Below, in pieces: positions 1-8,151 of a stretch of DNA of 64,000 nucleotides. The DNA comes from F23-D06 sp963603365 (lineage in GTDB: Bacteria > Bacteroidota > Bacteroidia > Bacteroidales > WCHB1-69), in the NCBI GenBank assembly GCA_963603365.1, contig CAVCMI010000001.1, positions 1 to 64,000 of the forward strand, written 5' to 3'. A model generated the notes under the pieces. It worked only from the letters and a program-made list of their open reading frames with translations. It ran no database searches and was not told the origin of the DNA. Positions within the stretch are counted from its first letter, which is position 1, and each line of letters opens with the position of its first letter. The position numbers were made by a program, and so were the translations under genes.

Positions 1-66
1 TTTTTGCAAATCAAGACCGAGAATAATTGCTGGTTTTTAGAAATCACTCCCTCATCCCTAATTGAA

Positions 67-1179
67 TCATCTTCCGCTCTTCTTTCTGTTGCATTCTTTG
101 CATAGCATCTGGCAGTTATCGACAACGGTCTGGCCGCCTTTGCACCACGGCATGATGTGGTCAGCCTCCATCTCCTCGATGTTGAAATGCTTGCCGCAAA
201 CTTTGCAGTATCCATTCTGCCGGTTGTAAACCTCGCGCTTGGTGTTTTCGTCGAAGGCGCGGATACTGAGGTGGTGTTCGTCGCCGTCGAGGATGTAGGC
301 AAAAATCCCGCTCTTCTTCTGAACGTCAGAATCCCCCATAAGCCGGTCCATCTGTTTCTCTATGTGTGTCGCAGTCAAAGTTGTATGCTTGTGGCGGTTA
401 TACAGCATTCCCCATTCAACGCCCTTCATCTCTTTTTTGTACTTGCGTCCGAATATTTTATCAATCCAGTGCACCACATCCTGAAAATACTGCCACAACT
501 CGTCTGCATCCGTGTCGTGCTGATGTGAGGCCATATATTGCTCAATAGTCAGGCTCTTGGCGTCGCCGATCCACTTTAGTGCGGTTTCGAAATAGTCTTG
601 TCGGATGGGCGTGCCCTTCATAAAGTCCGACGCGATGCAGTAGGACGGGCAGCCCGTCTTGGAGAAATGGCGTTTGGCCTGCGTGACCCAGTTGCCTGAA
701 TAGATTGCATTGCGTATCTCCTGAGTGGTGAGTCTTTCGCCCGCAATGTTGATGGTTTGAAACCACTTGAGTTTCTCCTCATCGGTGCCCTCACATACAT
801 ACACCTGCAGTTTGTAGTCGAGAATCCGGTCCTGCTGCATATAGTTCATATTGGAAAAGCCGAGCAGGGTGCCGTCGAACTCCATTTGGTAATCGCCGGC
901 GACGAACGAACAGATAGAGATGGTTCGTTGCTGGCCGTCCAGGAGTTCGTATCGGTCATCGCCGATGCGCACCCAATACATGACATTCAGCGGGAAGCCT
1001 TTCCACACGGTCTCCATCACGGCGTTGCGCTTCTTGTCGTCATAGACGAACTCGCGTTGATACTTCGGGCGTATGTCGAGCCGGCCGCTGTAGCCGGTGA
1101 TGCCCAACTCATGGATGCTTAAATCACTGTAACCTGCACACAAATCGCGTATGCTTACTTCTTTCATTTTTATAATCAT
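67..1179 (-). CDS. DUF262 / HNH endonuclease-like protein
   Basis: A 370-residue protein. The N-terminal half has the DUF262 (ParB/Srx-like) signature DGQQRT at residues 81-86. The C-terminus is a compact zinc-type HNH nuclease: C325xxC328, ADH at 339-341, N355, then C360xxC363 and a CN..K ending. DUF262 proteins with nuclease domains are typical of modification-dependent restriction and other anti-phage systems. Its start overlaps the stop of the upstream methyltransferase gene by 4 bases (ATGA), so the two are almost certainly translationally coupled. A second in-frame ATG lies four codons downstream. My inference is that it is the cutting partner of that methyltransferase; the target is unknown. 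No other gene of the cassette can be seen downstream because the window begins 66 bases later. Confidence 0.85.
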   Translation of the reverse strand: MIIKMKEVSIRDLCAGYSDLSIHELGITGYSGRLDIRPKYQREFVYDDKKRNAVMETVWKGFPLNVMYWVRIGDDRYELLDGQQRTISICSFVAGDYQMEFDGTLLGFSNMNYMQQDRILDYKLQVYVCEGTDEEKLKWFQTINIAGERLTTQEIRNAIYSGNWVTQAKRHFSKTGCPSYCIASDFMKGTPIRQDYFETALKWIGDAKSLTIEQYMASHQHDTDADELWQYFQDVVHWIDKIFGRKYKKEMKGVEWGMLYNRHKHTTLTATHIEKQMDRLMGDSDVQKKSGIFAYILDGDEHHLSIRAFDENTKREVYNRQNGYCKVCGKHFNIEEMEADHIMPWCKGGQTVVDNCQMLCKECNRKKSGR

Positions 1180-2195
1180 AACCTCTGTGGATTTTTGTTT
1201 CGGATTATTATTCTCTCATATAATCGTTTGCCATTTATACATGGAGAGCCTTTCATGCAGTTGGTGCTTGTGTCTATAATCTCAAATTGGTCTGGATTGA
1301 ACTTGTCCAAAAATGTTATAGGAACACCCATCTTTCCTTTATAATCAAAGGGAATATCTTTGTACGTGTTCACATTGATGGCATCATAATTATCGTAACC
1401 GGGATACTCTATGGGAGAGTAGTGTTTGTATAATATCAGTTCCTCATTGTGTTTACTGACAGGCAGGTTTGTAAACCAACATGACGTTGCAACCCTCACC
1501 ATCTTTCTTCCATTTTCAATTTTATGAAACCTCACCCAATTGTCAGGCACTTGAAAAAACATACCCGTATTGAAATTGGTATAACCCGTCCGGATTTTAT
1601 TATGCTGAAACATACGGAACATTTCTTTATAATGCAGAGCGTTCACGTTGCCGATGATGATAAACTGCTTGCCGTGTTTTTCGAGCAGGGCGAGGTATTT
1701 GCGGAACAGGGAGAACGGCGGGTTGGTGACCACGATGTCCGCCTCTTTGAGCAAATCAACGCATTCTGGGCTATCGAACGATCCGTTTCCTTTGAGCCGA
1801 GACAGCACATTCTTTTCGTTTTTAATCAGATACTGCACGTCAGCAAGGTCGGTTGCCCCATCGCCGTTGTAATCCTTCACTTCGGTAATCTCTACCTTGT
1901 AGGCAGTTTTCTGCGTGTCTTTCTGTCCTTCTCCAAAATCCAGCAACAGTTCATTCCCGGATATGGGCGAACCGTTGTAGCAGGTGGCCATTATTTTTTT
2001 TAGGCTGAATTGATTGAAATTAAGTGCAAAATACTTGAAGAAGTTGCTCTCGTAGGGATCGTCACAGTTGCAAAGCACCGTCTTTCCGTTGAAATACTGC
2101 TTGTAGTTTTTGAGTTCCTTGGCGATGTCGTCCAACTTTGTGTAGAATTCGTCTTGCTTTGCATTCTTTGCCATGTTTAAGTTTGTATGTGCCAT
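1176..2195 (-). CDS. EcoRI-family adenine-specific DNA methyltransferase
   Basis: A 339-residue protein resembling the M.EcoRI family of N6-adenine methyltransferases. The family's unusual motif I region appears as VLCNCDDPYESNFFKYF at residues 40-56, and the catalytic motif IV as TNPPF at 157-161. An N-terminal AKxAKxDEFYT block is also typical. The start at 2195 lies two bases from a 9-bp hairpin; an alternative ATG seven codons in (2174) fits the family nearly as well. The gene overlaps the DUF262-HNH gene by 4 bases. The usual EcoRI-type nuclease is not next to it, so this is either the modification half of a two-gene system with the HNH protein or an orphan methylase. Its site cannot be read from the sequence. 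Confidence 0.85.
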   Translation of the reverse strand: MAHTNLNMAKNAKQDEFYTKLDDIAKELKNYKQYFNGKTVLCNCDDPYESNFFKYFALNFNQFSLKKIMATCYNGSPISGNELLLDFGEGQKDTQKTAYKVEITEVKDYNGDGATDLADVQYLIKNEKNVLSRLKGNGSFDSPECVDLLKEADIVVTNPPFSLFRKYLALLEKHGKQFIIIGNVNALHYKEMFRMFQHNKIRTGYTNFNTGMFFQVPDNWVRFHKIENGRKMVRVATSCWFTNLPVSKHNEELILYKHYSPIEYPGYDNYDAINVNTYKDIPFDYKGKMGVPITFLDKFNPDQFEIIDTSTNCMKGSPCINGKRLYERIIIRNKNPQRL

Positions 2196-2196
2196 A

Positions 2197-2225
2197 GATT
2201 GATAGTTTTTTGCAAGCTATCAATC
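2197..2225 (-). promoter_or_regulatory. 9-bp hairpin abutting the methyltransferase start codon
   Basis: Perfect inverted repeat GATTGATAG / CTATCAATC with an 11-nt loop. Its base ends one nucleotide before the ATG at 2195. There is no U-run after it, so it is not a normal intrinsic terminator. In the message it would sit across the ribosome landing site and is likely to affect translation initiation. Confidence 0.55.
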
Positions 2226-2239
2226 CGCCATACGCAATA

Positions 2240-2466
2240 ATAAAGGTGCAAGCCCACTTACTGCGTTTAGCTGAGAGGCGGCCTCGGATGGAAACCTCTG
2301 CCGATTAATAAGGTACTCGCACCTGTTCGGTACAAGCATTGCCTACTGCAATCGACAAAGCCTTCCATCAGGAAAGACTGCCAGATATTATTCCTGTATG
2401 TTTATTTCCAAAAAGTTTCCGAGGCTCTTGGCTAAACGCGAAATAATAGCTAATGCTTTATTTTTA
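2240..2466 (-). ncRNA. Structured leader RNA (unassigned family) upstream of methyltransferase/HNH cassette
   Basis: This stretch folds as a closed multi-branch structure. Paired arms are 2263-2271 with 2431-2439 (9 bp), 2281-2288 with 2418-2425 (8 bp) and 2289-2294 with 2405-2410 (6 bp). Inside them are hairpins at 2317-2335, 2338-2352 and 2361-2376. The segment 2316-2323 can pair either in its local hairpin or with 2245-2252 outside the closing stem, which suggests a pseudoknot or a switch. Two Bacteroidetes -7 boxes on the minus strand lie just upstream, so the RNA is probably the 5' leader of the methyltransferase message or a separate small RNA. I compared it from memory with 6S, tmRNA, RNase P, TPP, SAM, cobalamin and lysine RNAs and found no match. 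Strand and ends are inferred. Confidence 0.5.
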
Positions 2467-2474
2467 CAAAATTA
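2467..2474 (-). promoter_or_regulatory. Bacteroidetes -7 box (TAATTTTG)
   Basis: TAATTTTG on the minus strand with a TTTA element 17 bp upstream. It would start transcription near 2461, at the 5' edge of the structured leader. Confidence 0.4.
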
Positions 2475-2540
2475 TACTAATTACTGAAATCTAAATTCTA
2501 ATCACTAAATTTGGTTTATACTCTTTTTTTTAAGCTGTTG

Positions 2541-2548
2541 CAAAGATA
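2541..2548 (-). promoter_or_regulatory. Bacteroidetes -7 box (TATCTTTG)
   Basis: TATCTTTGCA on the minus strand is the commonest form of the Bacteroidetes -7 element. Transcription from about 2535 would give the methyltransferase message a leader of about 340 nt. Confidence 0.45.
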
Positions 2549-2592
2549 CAAAATTATTCACCGACATCAAAAAAAGGATAAAATACACAAAA

Positions 2593-2620
2593 AGAAAGAG
2601 GACTTTATGGCGGAGTCCTC
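2593..2620 (-). terminator. Intrinsic terminator of feoAB
   Basis: On the minus strand GAGGACT pairs with AGTCCTC (2598-2604 and 2614-2620) and is followed by TTTCTTTTT. It lies about 55 bases past the feoAB stop. Confidence 0.6.
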
Positions 2621-2674
2621 AATCTTTCAACAAATACATAAAAATATAATAAAACAACAACCTTTAAAACGATG

Positions 2675-5149
2675 TCATAGCAAAAGGCTTCCGATTTGGA
2701 AGATCAGGAATGCCGCAATCCAGGCCACACCTGTATTGTAAAGTATGGAGAAAGTGGCCCACTTGAGCCCGGCCTCTCTATAGACAGCCGACAGGGCGGC
2801 CACGCATGGGAAGTAGAGCAGGATGAAGACAAGGTATCCATACGCCACCAGCGGTGTAAAAACGGGTTGTCCTTTCTTCTCTCCGGAACTCCACACTTGC
2901 GTTTTCAAACTCTCTTTCAATGCTGACGAGTTCTCATCGGCTTCGGTGTCGGCGTGGTACAGGACACCCATCGAGGATACAACCACCTCTTTGGCGGCTA
3001 TGCCCGTAAGCAGCGAAACGCCCATTTTCCAGTCAAAGCCGAGCGGGCGGAACACCGGCGCAATAAACTGGCCAATCCTGCCAATGTAGGAGTTCTCTGT
3101 TTGCACAGTGGCACGGTCGAGCGTCAGCTGCTCTACCGCGGCGTCCCGGGTTTCTGCGCTCATCGTACTGTCAGACGCCACTTGCTCAATCTGTGCAGTA
3201 TAGCGGTCAATTTCAGCGTTGTGTTGCGGAAAAAACTCCAATGCCCAGATAATGACCGTGGCGCCCAGAATTACGGTACCCATCTTTTTTACATACTGCA
3301 CACTTTTGTCCCACATGTGAACCACGGCATTGCGCATGGTAGGTATGCGGTAGGGCGGCAGCTCCATCACAAACTGGTCAGACTCGTTTTTGAAAGCGAT
3401 ACGCTTCATCAGCAACGCCGTCAAAATCGACATCAGAACACCCAAAAGATAGATGCTGACCAAGATGAGGCCTTGATGTTTGTCGAAAAATGCCGAGATG
3501 AGCAGCAGATATACCGGCAGCCGGGCCGAACACGACATGAACGGCACGGTGATGATAGTCAGGATGCGGTCTTTGCGGTTTTCAAGCGTGCGCGTGGCCA
3601 TAATGGCGGGCACGCTGCAGCCGAACCCGATAATGTACGGGATGAACGACTTGCCGTGCAGTCCTATGCGGTGCATCAGTTTGTCCATAATGAAAGCCGA
3701 GCGCGCCATATAACCTGTGTCTTCCAATATAGATATGAAGAAGAACAGTATCAATATGTTAGGCAAGAATGAGCAGACGCTGCCGACGCCGGCTATGATG
3801 CCGTCAACGAGCAGGCTCTCAAGGATGCCGTCCGGAAGCACTGCCGAGGTAGTCTTGCCCAGCCAGCCGAAGAACATCTCCAGCCATGCCTGCGGATAGG
3901 CGCCTATGGTGAATGTCATCTGGAACATAAACCACAGGAAGAATATCAGGATGGGGAAACCCAACCATTTGTTAGTTAGTATGTTGTCAATAGAGTATGC
4001 CAGCGTTTCGGAACGGCTCTTGGCGGAGACGAACGTCTCCTTAAGTGCGCCTCGGATGAAACCGTACTTTGCGTTGGCAATAACGGTGGCGGAGTCCTCG
4101 CGGTATGATTTCTCGATAGAGGTTCTGAACTTTTCAGCGGTTTTCAGAATATCAGGGCCGTCTTTCATCTTCCCGACCTCGTCTATCGTCACTTTGTCGT
4201 TCTCCAACAACTTGATGGCCATGTAGCGCGACGGATAGTCGGGTTCAGCCTCCATCATCACCTTCAATGCCGAGATGCCCTTCTCGATGTCGGGGCCGTA
4301 ATTGATATGAATGTGCTTGGAAATCCCCTCCTGTTTCTCGTAAATCTCGATAATGTGGTTGAATATTTCCTCAATGCCGGTGCCTTTGGTGGAGACCGTA
4401 GGGATGATAGGGAATCCGAACATGCGCGATAGTGCCTGCACGTCAAGCTTGTCGCCGTTTTTATCCAGTTCGTCGTACATGTTAAGTGCCATAATCATAG
4501 GCACATTCATGTCAATAAGCTGTGTAGTGAGGAAAAGGTTTCGGGCAAGGTTGGAGGCATCCACCACGTTGAGCAGCACATCGGGGTGGCTGTCAGCAAT
4601 ATAGCGGCGCACATAGAGCTCTTCGGGAGTGTACTCCGTAATGGAGTATGTGCCCGGAAGGTCAACAAAAGTGAGCACATAGCCGTTATGTTTGGCAATG
4701 CCGAGTTTTGAATCCACCGTCACGCCGCTGTAGTTGCCCACCTTTTCACGGAGACCGGTAGCCCTGTTGAAAAAGGAAGTCTTGCCGCAGTTTGGATTAC
4801 CTACCAGCGCAATCGTAATCTGCTTCCCGACGGGGCCCATGGCCTTGGCCACCTCTTCGGTGACGGTGCCGTTGAAGCGATAGATGTCAGCCATCTCGTC
4901 GCTCATGCGTGCCACCTCGATGTGCTGCGCCTCGATGCGCCGCAATGACACGTGGCCGCCCATAATCTCGTATTCTATAGGATCTTGCAATGGTGCATTC
5001 TTCACTACCCTGACTTTCTCACCGCGCACAAAGCCCATCTCCATCAGTCTATGCCTGAAGCCGCCGTGACCCGCAAGGCGCACTATCACGCAATTTGACC
5101 CCGTTGGGACATCTGCTAATGTAACGCGTTGATTTTCAGTTTCCAACAT
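2675..5149 (-). CDS. feoB: Fused FeoA-FeoB ferrous iron transporter
   Basis: An 824-residue inner-membrane Fe(II) transporter. Residues about 8-80 form a FeoA SH3-like domain, fused in frame to FeoB as is usual in Bacteroidetes. The cytoplasmic G domain follows: G1 GNPNCGKT at 117-124, then VGNYSGVTVDS (G2 region), DLPGTYS (G3) and NMYD (G4). The C-terminal half carries the Gate and core membrane helices, with the family's conserved GFGCSVPAIMATR and CSARLPVY stretches. The gene stands alone, transcribed away from the M16 protease. FeoB normally serves anaerobes that live on ferrous iron. The only change noticed is Ser after the P-loop Thr, which is minor. Confidence 0.96.
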   Translation of the reverse strand: MLETENQRVTLADVPTGSNCVIVRLAGHGGFRHRLMEMGFVRGEKVRVVKNAPLQDPIEYEIMGGHVSLRRIEAQHIEVARMSDEMADIYRFNGTVTEEVAKAMGPVGKQITIALVGNPNCGKTSFFNRATGLREKVGNYSGVTVDSKLGIAKHNGYVLTFVDLPGTYSITEYTPEELYVRRYIADSHPDVLLNVVDASNLARNLFLTTQLIDMNVPMIMALNMYDELDKNGDKLDVQALSRMFGFPIIPTVSTKGTGIEEIFNHIIEIYEKQEGISKHIHINYGPDIEKGISALKVMMEAEPDYPSRYMAIKLLENDKVTIDEVGKMKDGPDILKTAEKFRTSIEKSYREDSATVIANAKYGFIRGALKETFVSAKSRSETLAYSIDNILTNKWLGFPILIFFLWFMFQMTFTIGAYPQAWLEMFFGWLGKTTSAVLPDGILESLLVDGIIAGVGSVCSFLPNILILFFFISILEDTGYMARSAFIMDKLMHRIGLHGKSFIPYIIGFGCSVPAIMATRTLENRKDRILTIITVPFMSCSARLPVYLLLISAFFDKHQGLILVSIYLLGVLMSILTALLMKRIAFKNESDQFVMELPPYRIPTMRNAVVHMWDKSVQYVKKMGTVILGATVIIWALEFFPQHNAEIDRYTAQIEQVASDSTMSAETRDAAVEQLTLDRATVQTENSYIGRIGQFIAPVFRPLGFDWKMGVSLLTGIAAKEVVVSSMGVLYHADTEADENSSALKESLKTQVWSSGEKKGQPVFTPLVAYGYLVFILLYFPCVAALSAVYREAGLKWATFSILYNTGVAWIAAFLIFQIGSLLL

Positions 5150-5178
5150 TATTATCCTCTTTTTAATCTATCACGATG

Positions 5179-5186
5179 CAAAAGTA
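5179..5186 (-). promoter_or_regulatory. feoAB promoter (-7 TACTTTTG)
   Basis: TACTTTTG on the minus strand with a TTG -33 element 20 bp upstream, about 30 bases before the feoAB start codon. Confidence 0.6.
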
Positions 5187-5260
5187 GGGCTATAAAAGAT
5201 GGTGTGCAATCCCTAAAAGTGGGTATTTTTTCATCTTCTGTCATATAAAATGTAAAATGC

Positions 5261-5268
5261 TATCTTTG
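5261..5268 (+). promoter_or_regulatory. Promoter of M16 protease gene (-7 TATCTTTG)
   Basis: TATCTTTGCC on the plus strand. The predicted transcript begins near 5274, which rules out an ATG at 5257 and favours the ATG at 5302. Confidence 0.6.
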
Positions 5269-5301
5269 CCGGCATTTTATCATTATCATCTCACCCTCGC
5301 T

Positions 5302-6537
5302 ATGATTGCCATAAAGAAAACCGTACTTGACAATGGCCTACGCATTGTTGTTCACGAAGACAGCACTACGCCTCTTGCCTCCTGCAATATTGTTTACGGT
5401 GTCGGCTCACGCGACGAGGACCGCGACCACACAGGGTTGGCGCACCTGATGGAGCATTTCATGTTCACCGGTTCCCGGAATGTGCCCGACTACGACAAGG
5501 TTTTGCAAAAAGCGGGGGCGGTCAACAATGCATACACGTCGCAAGACCTTACGCATTATTACGTCATTGTTCCAGCCAACAATGTCGAGACAGTATTCTG
5601 GCTGGAGTCTGACCGCATGCTTGCGCCGGCGTTCCGTCAGCAGTCGCTCGACATCCAAAAGCAAGTCGTCATCGAGGAGTTCAAGGAGAACTACCTCAAC
5701 CGCCCATACGGCGACCTGGCGATGCTGTTCAACGATATGGCATACAAGCGGCATCCTTACGGCTGGCTGCCCATCGGGAAAAGCGTGGAACAGATAGAGG
5801 CGATGGATATGGACATAGTCCGCGACTTTCACCGGCGTTTTTACAGTCCGTGCAATGCGGTTCTGACGGTAGCCGGCAATGTGCGCTTTGACGTGGTGGC
5901 TGCTTTGGCGGAGAAATGGTTCGGCGACATACCGTCTGGCGAGCCTGTGCCGCGCAACTATCCCCAAGAGGCCGTGCCCAAGGCGGCAGAATTGCTGACG
6001 GTAGAGCGAGACGTGCCCTCGGACGTGTTGCTGAAAGGGTGGCCGATGTGCCGCCGCACGCATCCCGACTATTATGCGTATGACCTGCTGTCAGACCTGC
6101 TCGGCACAGGACAGTCATCGTACCTGTACCGCGCATTTGTCATCAACCGCCGGCTTTTCACAGACATCTCCGCCTCCATTATGGGCACTGTCGACGAAGG
6201 CCTGTTCCTTGTAAGCGGACGGCCGGCGGAGGGCATCCGCATTGAAGATGCCGACGGAGAACTATGCCGGTTTCTGTACGGCCGGACCTTTGTCAACGAC
6301 TTTGCCCACGACCTTCCGAAAGTGCAAAACCGGGCAGAGTCTATCTTGCTGAACAACGAAATAAAGATTGACGACAGAGCAATGAACATCGCCGTAGGCG
6401 AGACTATCTCCAATGCGGAATATTTTCTGAACGAACGGGCGCACTACTTTAGCGTGACGGTTGAGCAGCTTGCGCGCCTCGCGACCGTGGGGCTGACTCC
6501 GGAAAAGAGCTTCACCCTCTACTACAAAAGGGGATAG
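5302..6537 (+). CDS. M16 family zinc metallopeptidase
   Basis: A 411-residue pitrilysin-family (M16) peptidase. The inverted zinc motif HxxEH is HLMEH at residues 48-52, with a downstream acidic EEFKEN region that should supply the third zinc ligand. An M16C-type second domain follows (GQSSYLYRAFVINRRL region). The open frame extends to 5257, but the -7 box at 5261-5268 lies inside that extension and family members start near MIAIKKTVLDNGL, so I use 5302. No signal peptide is evident. Members this size usually act as dimers or with a partner; no partner gene is adjacent. Confidence 0.92.
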   Translation: MIAIKKTVLDNGLRIVVHEDSTTPLASCNIVYGVGSRDEDRDHTGLAHLMEHFMFTGSRNVPDYDKVLQKAGAVNNAYTSQDLTHYYVIVPANNVETVFWLESDRMLAPAFRQQSLDIQKQVVIEEFKENYLNRPYGDLAMLFNDMAYKRHPYGWLPIGKSVEQIEAMDMDIVRDFHRRFYSPCNAVLTVAGNVRFDVVAALAEKWFGDIPSGEPVPRNYPQEAVPKAAELLTVERDVPSDVLLKGWPMCRRTHPDYYAYDLLSDLLGTGQSSYLYRAFVINRRLFTDISASIMGTVDEGLFLVSGRPAEGIRIEDADGELCRFLYGRTFVNDFAHDLPKVQNRAESILLNNEIKIDDRAMNIAVGETISNAEYFLNERAHYFSVTVEQLARLATVGLTPEKSFTLYYKRG

Positions 6538-6599
6538 TCAGAACCATTCAGGGAAACCTGTCAGGTGCTTGATGATACTTTTTTGAAGAATGATGTTCA

Positions 6600-7610
6600 T
6601 TAAATACCTATATCGATATTATGTCTCTTTAATGTATCTATAATGCTCATTGCGACATAATAAGCAAGGTTTACAGGTACGGCATTGCCTATCATCTTGT
6701 AACCATAGTTTACGTCATCGTAGATGAACTTAAAATCATCTGGGAAACTTTGCACTCTGGCAACTTCCCTTACTGTCATTCTGCGATAGAGCTGCTCCTT
6801 GCCCTCTACGAATTTTTGCAGGTTTTTTTCTACCTTTATCATTTTGGGAGCCTGTGGGTGAAGTTGACATTGCCTTCCACTTGCTTGGACGGTGAATCCA
6901 GGTTCGTCCCATGAGCGCACACGGTTGCGCGACATGAATATAGGAGAAAATGCTCCTACGAAATACTCGTTATTTGGGACGATGCAATCGGCGCCGTTGG
7001 TATGATTCTTCTCTTTTGCAGGAATTGCTGTCTCCTGTAAATCCCAAATAGCTTCACGAAGTGTCGGCTTGTGCTCCAATGGCTTTGGATATTCATAATC
7101 ATCTATATGTAAATCCTTTCGAAAGCCAATATAAAATACACGGTCTCTGTCTTCTGGAACATTAAAGTCATTGGCATTGAGCATCTTCAAGTTGACATCA
7201 TACCCTGCCTCGTCAAACAGCTTCATGAAACCGCTTACTGCTTCAGAATGTCTTTTTGCGAGCATACCAGACACATTCTCCGCAACGAAGAACAAGGGCT
7301 GTGTATCTCTCAAAATTCGAACATACTCATAGAACAGCTGACCTCTTGCGTCTTCTATACCCTTTAAAGAACCAGCCTCACTCCACGACTGACAAGGCGG
7401 GCCTCCAATAATACCTGTAATATTTTGTGGAAACATATCAGAAGATATATCTCTGATATCACCCTCTATGAGGTTGGTGTCTGGAAAATTCGCTCTGAAT
7501 GTCGGACAAATTTTCTTGTCGAATTCGTTTGCCACAATAGTGTGGAAACCTGCGTTGTGAAAGCCCTTGTCAAGACCTCCAGCACCACTGAATAAACTGA
7601 TAAGAGTCAT
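6600..7610 (-). CDS. HaeIII-like cytosine-5 DNA methyltransferase (predicted GGCC)
   Basis: A 336-residue C5-cytosine methyltransferase with all key motifs: SAM-binding FSGAGG at the N-terminus (motif I), GGPPCQSWS with nucleophile Cys73 (motif IV), ENV at 111-113 (motif VI), DRDRVFYIGF (motif VIII) and YKMIGNAVPVNLA (motif X). From memory it resembles M.HaeIII along most of its length, including the target-recognition stretch SRNRVR.W.EP.FTVQASGRQCQLHPQAP, so GGCC is the predicted target. The gene reads as intact. It follows remnants of an XRE regulator and of a nuclease, so the methylase now appears to stand without its restriction partner. Base composition is visibly more AT-rich than in the flanking housekeeping genes, consistent with acquisition by transfer. 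Confidence 0.93.
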   Translation of the reverse strand: MTLISLFSGAGGLDKGFHNAGFHTIVANEFDKKICPTFRANFPDTNLIEGDIRDISSDMFPQNITGIIGGPPCQSWSEAGSLKGIEDARGQLFYEYVRILRDTQPLFFVAENVSGMLAKRHSEAVSGFMKLFDEAGYDVNLKMLNANDFNVPEDRDRVFYIGFRKDLHIDDYEYPKPLEHKPTLREAIWDLQETAIPAKEKNHTNGADCIVPNNEYFVGAFSPIFMSRNRVRSWDEPGFTVQASGRQCQLHPQAPKMIKVEKNLQKFVEGKEQLYRRMTVREVARVQSFPDDFKFIYDDVNYGYKMIGNAVPVNLAYYVAMSIIDTLKRHNIDIGI

Positions 7611-7654
7611 TTATTTCTTGATTGAATATTGCGTTATGTTTTCTTTCGTCTCTT

Positions 7655-7786
7655 TTACCATTTGCAATTATATTTCAAATTGACATCTGCAGGCATTCCG
7701 TCTATCTGAATGTCAAATTTCAGAGATGGTTCTACAATGTCTTTCGCATTATGCAGTCTGAAAGAAAATTGCCAGCCATTTCGATA
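7655..7786 (-). pseudogene. C-terminal remnant of a HaeIII-type restriction endonuclease
   Basis: Reading the minus strand from about 7786 gives some 43 in-frame codons ending in TAA at 7655. They include NGWQFSFRLHNA, VEPSLKFDIQ and GMPADVNLKYNC. As I remember it, this matches the C-terminal end of HaeIII-family type II restriction endonucleases. Nothing upstream in this frame looks like the missing ~300 residues; instead the DNA runs straight into an XRE regulator in another frame. The position directly before a HaeIII-like methylase is where such a nuclease gene would be. The identification is from memory, so the family name is the weaker part; that this is a truncated coding remnant is better supported. 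Confidence 0.6.
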
Positions 7787-7920
7787 TAGTTGTTTTGTCC
7801 TTGCCAAGTTGTTCATTCAACCATTTATTTGTTTTCTTCTTCTCAGCAAGTACAATCTTTAGCCTGTTTAAATCCTTATCTTCCCTAAGTTTTAATTTGC
7901 CAGCAGAGAAATCGGTGCGG
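7749..7920 (-). pseudogene. Truncated XRE-family helix-turn-helix regulator
   Basis: The frame reads DLNRLKIVLAEKKKTNKW, then LNEQLGKDKTTISKW, the start of an XRE/Cro helix-turn-helix of the kind that controls restriction-modification operons. It then ends after a short unrelated tail at 7749. The rest of the domain is missing. No ATG, GTG or TTG start is found in frame downstream of the -7 box at 7921-7928; the AAG before GAT may be a mutated ATG. Truncation and start loss both suggest a dead gene. Its end overlaps the nuclease remnant, so a deletion probably joined the two. Confidence 0.6.
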
Positions 7921-7928
7921 CAAATATA
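7921..7928 (-). promoter_or_regulatory. Bacteroidetes -7 box (TATATTTG) before XRE/methylase
   Basis: TATATTTG on the minus strand, preceding the XRE remnant. It is the only evident promoter for the HaeIII-like methylase further down the same strand. Confidence 0.45.
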
Positions 7929-8094
7929 CAAAAATGTTATGTGTTCCGCGTTCCCGCTTTTTATAACTTTCCATATTGAACTTATATCAGCATCTTGATT
8001 ATAGGTACGTTACGCATAAATTCCCATCCTAAGTTCTCTCAACTAAGCTCTAAAATCTAAACTCTAAAAACTAAGCTCTGTACCGTGAGGCGGC

Positions 8095-8129
8095 AACAAA
8101 ACAAGGGGAGACTTTTCAGCCTCCCCTTG
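8095..8129 (-). terminator. Intrinsic terminator of the giant T9SS protein gene
   Basis: CAAGGGGAG (8102-8110) pairs with CTCCCCTTG (8121-8129). On the minus strand the stem is followed by TTTTGTT. It lies 22 bases past the stop at 8152. Confidence 0.8.
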
Positions 8130-8151
8130 TCGGTTATTCGTATAACGGGAC

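Noticed and set aside
2240..2466. 6S RNA, TPP riboswitch or tmRNA
   Set aside because: The multi-branch fold differs from 6S; the CTGAGA-like stretch lacks the other TPP core motifs; there is no tRNA-like end or tag frame.
2511..2741. 76-codon plus-strand frame between the structured leader and feoAB
   Set aside because: It overlaps the feoAB terminator and 3' end, has low-complexity composition and no homology I recognise.
5407..6136. Long minus-strand frames inside the M16 protease gene
   Set aside because: Shadows of a GC-rich real gene with clear zinc motifs on the plus strand.
8031..8080. Tandem-like CTAAGCTCTAAAA motif
   Set aside because: Degenerate low-complexity AT-rich DNA; similar short CTAAA runs occur near 2490. 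Not a CRISPR or clear tandem repeat.
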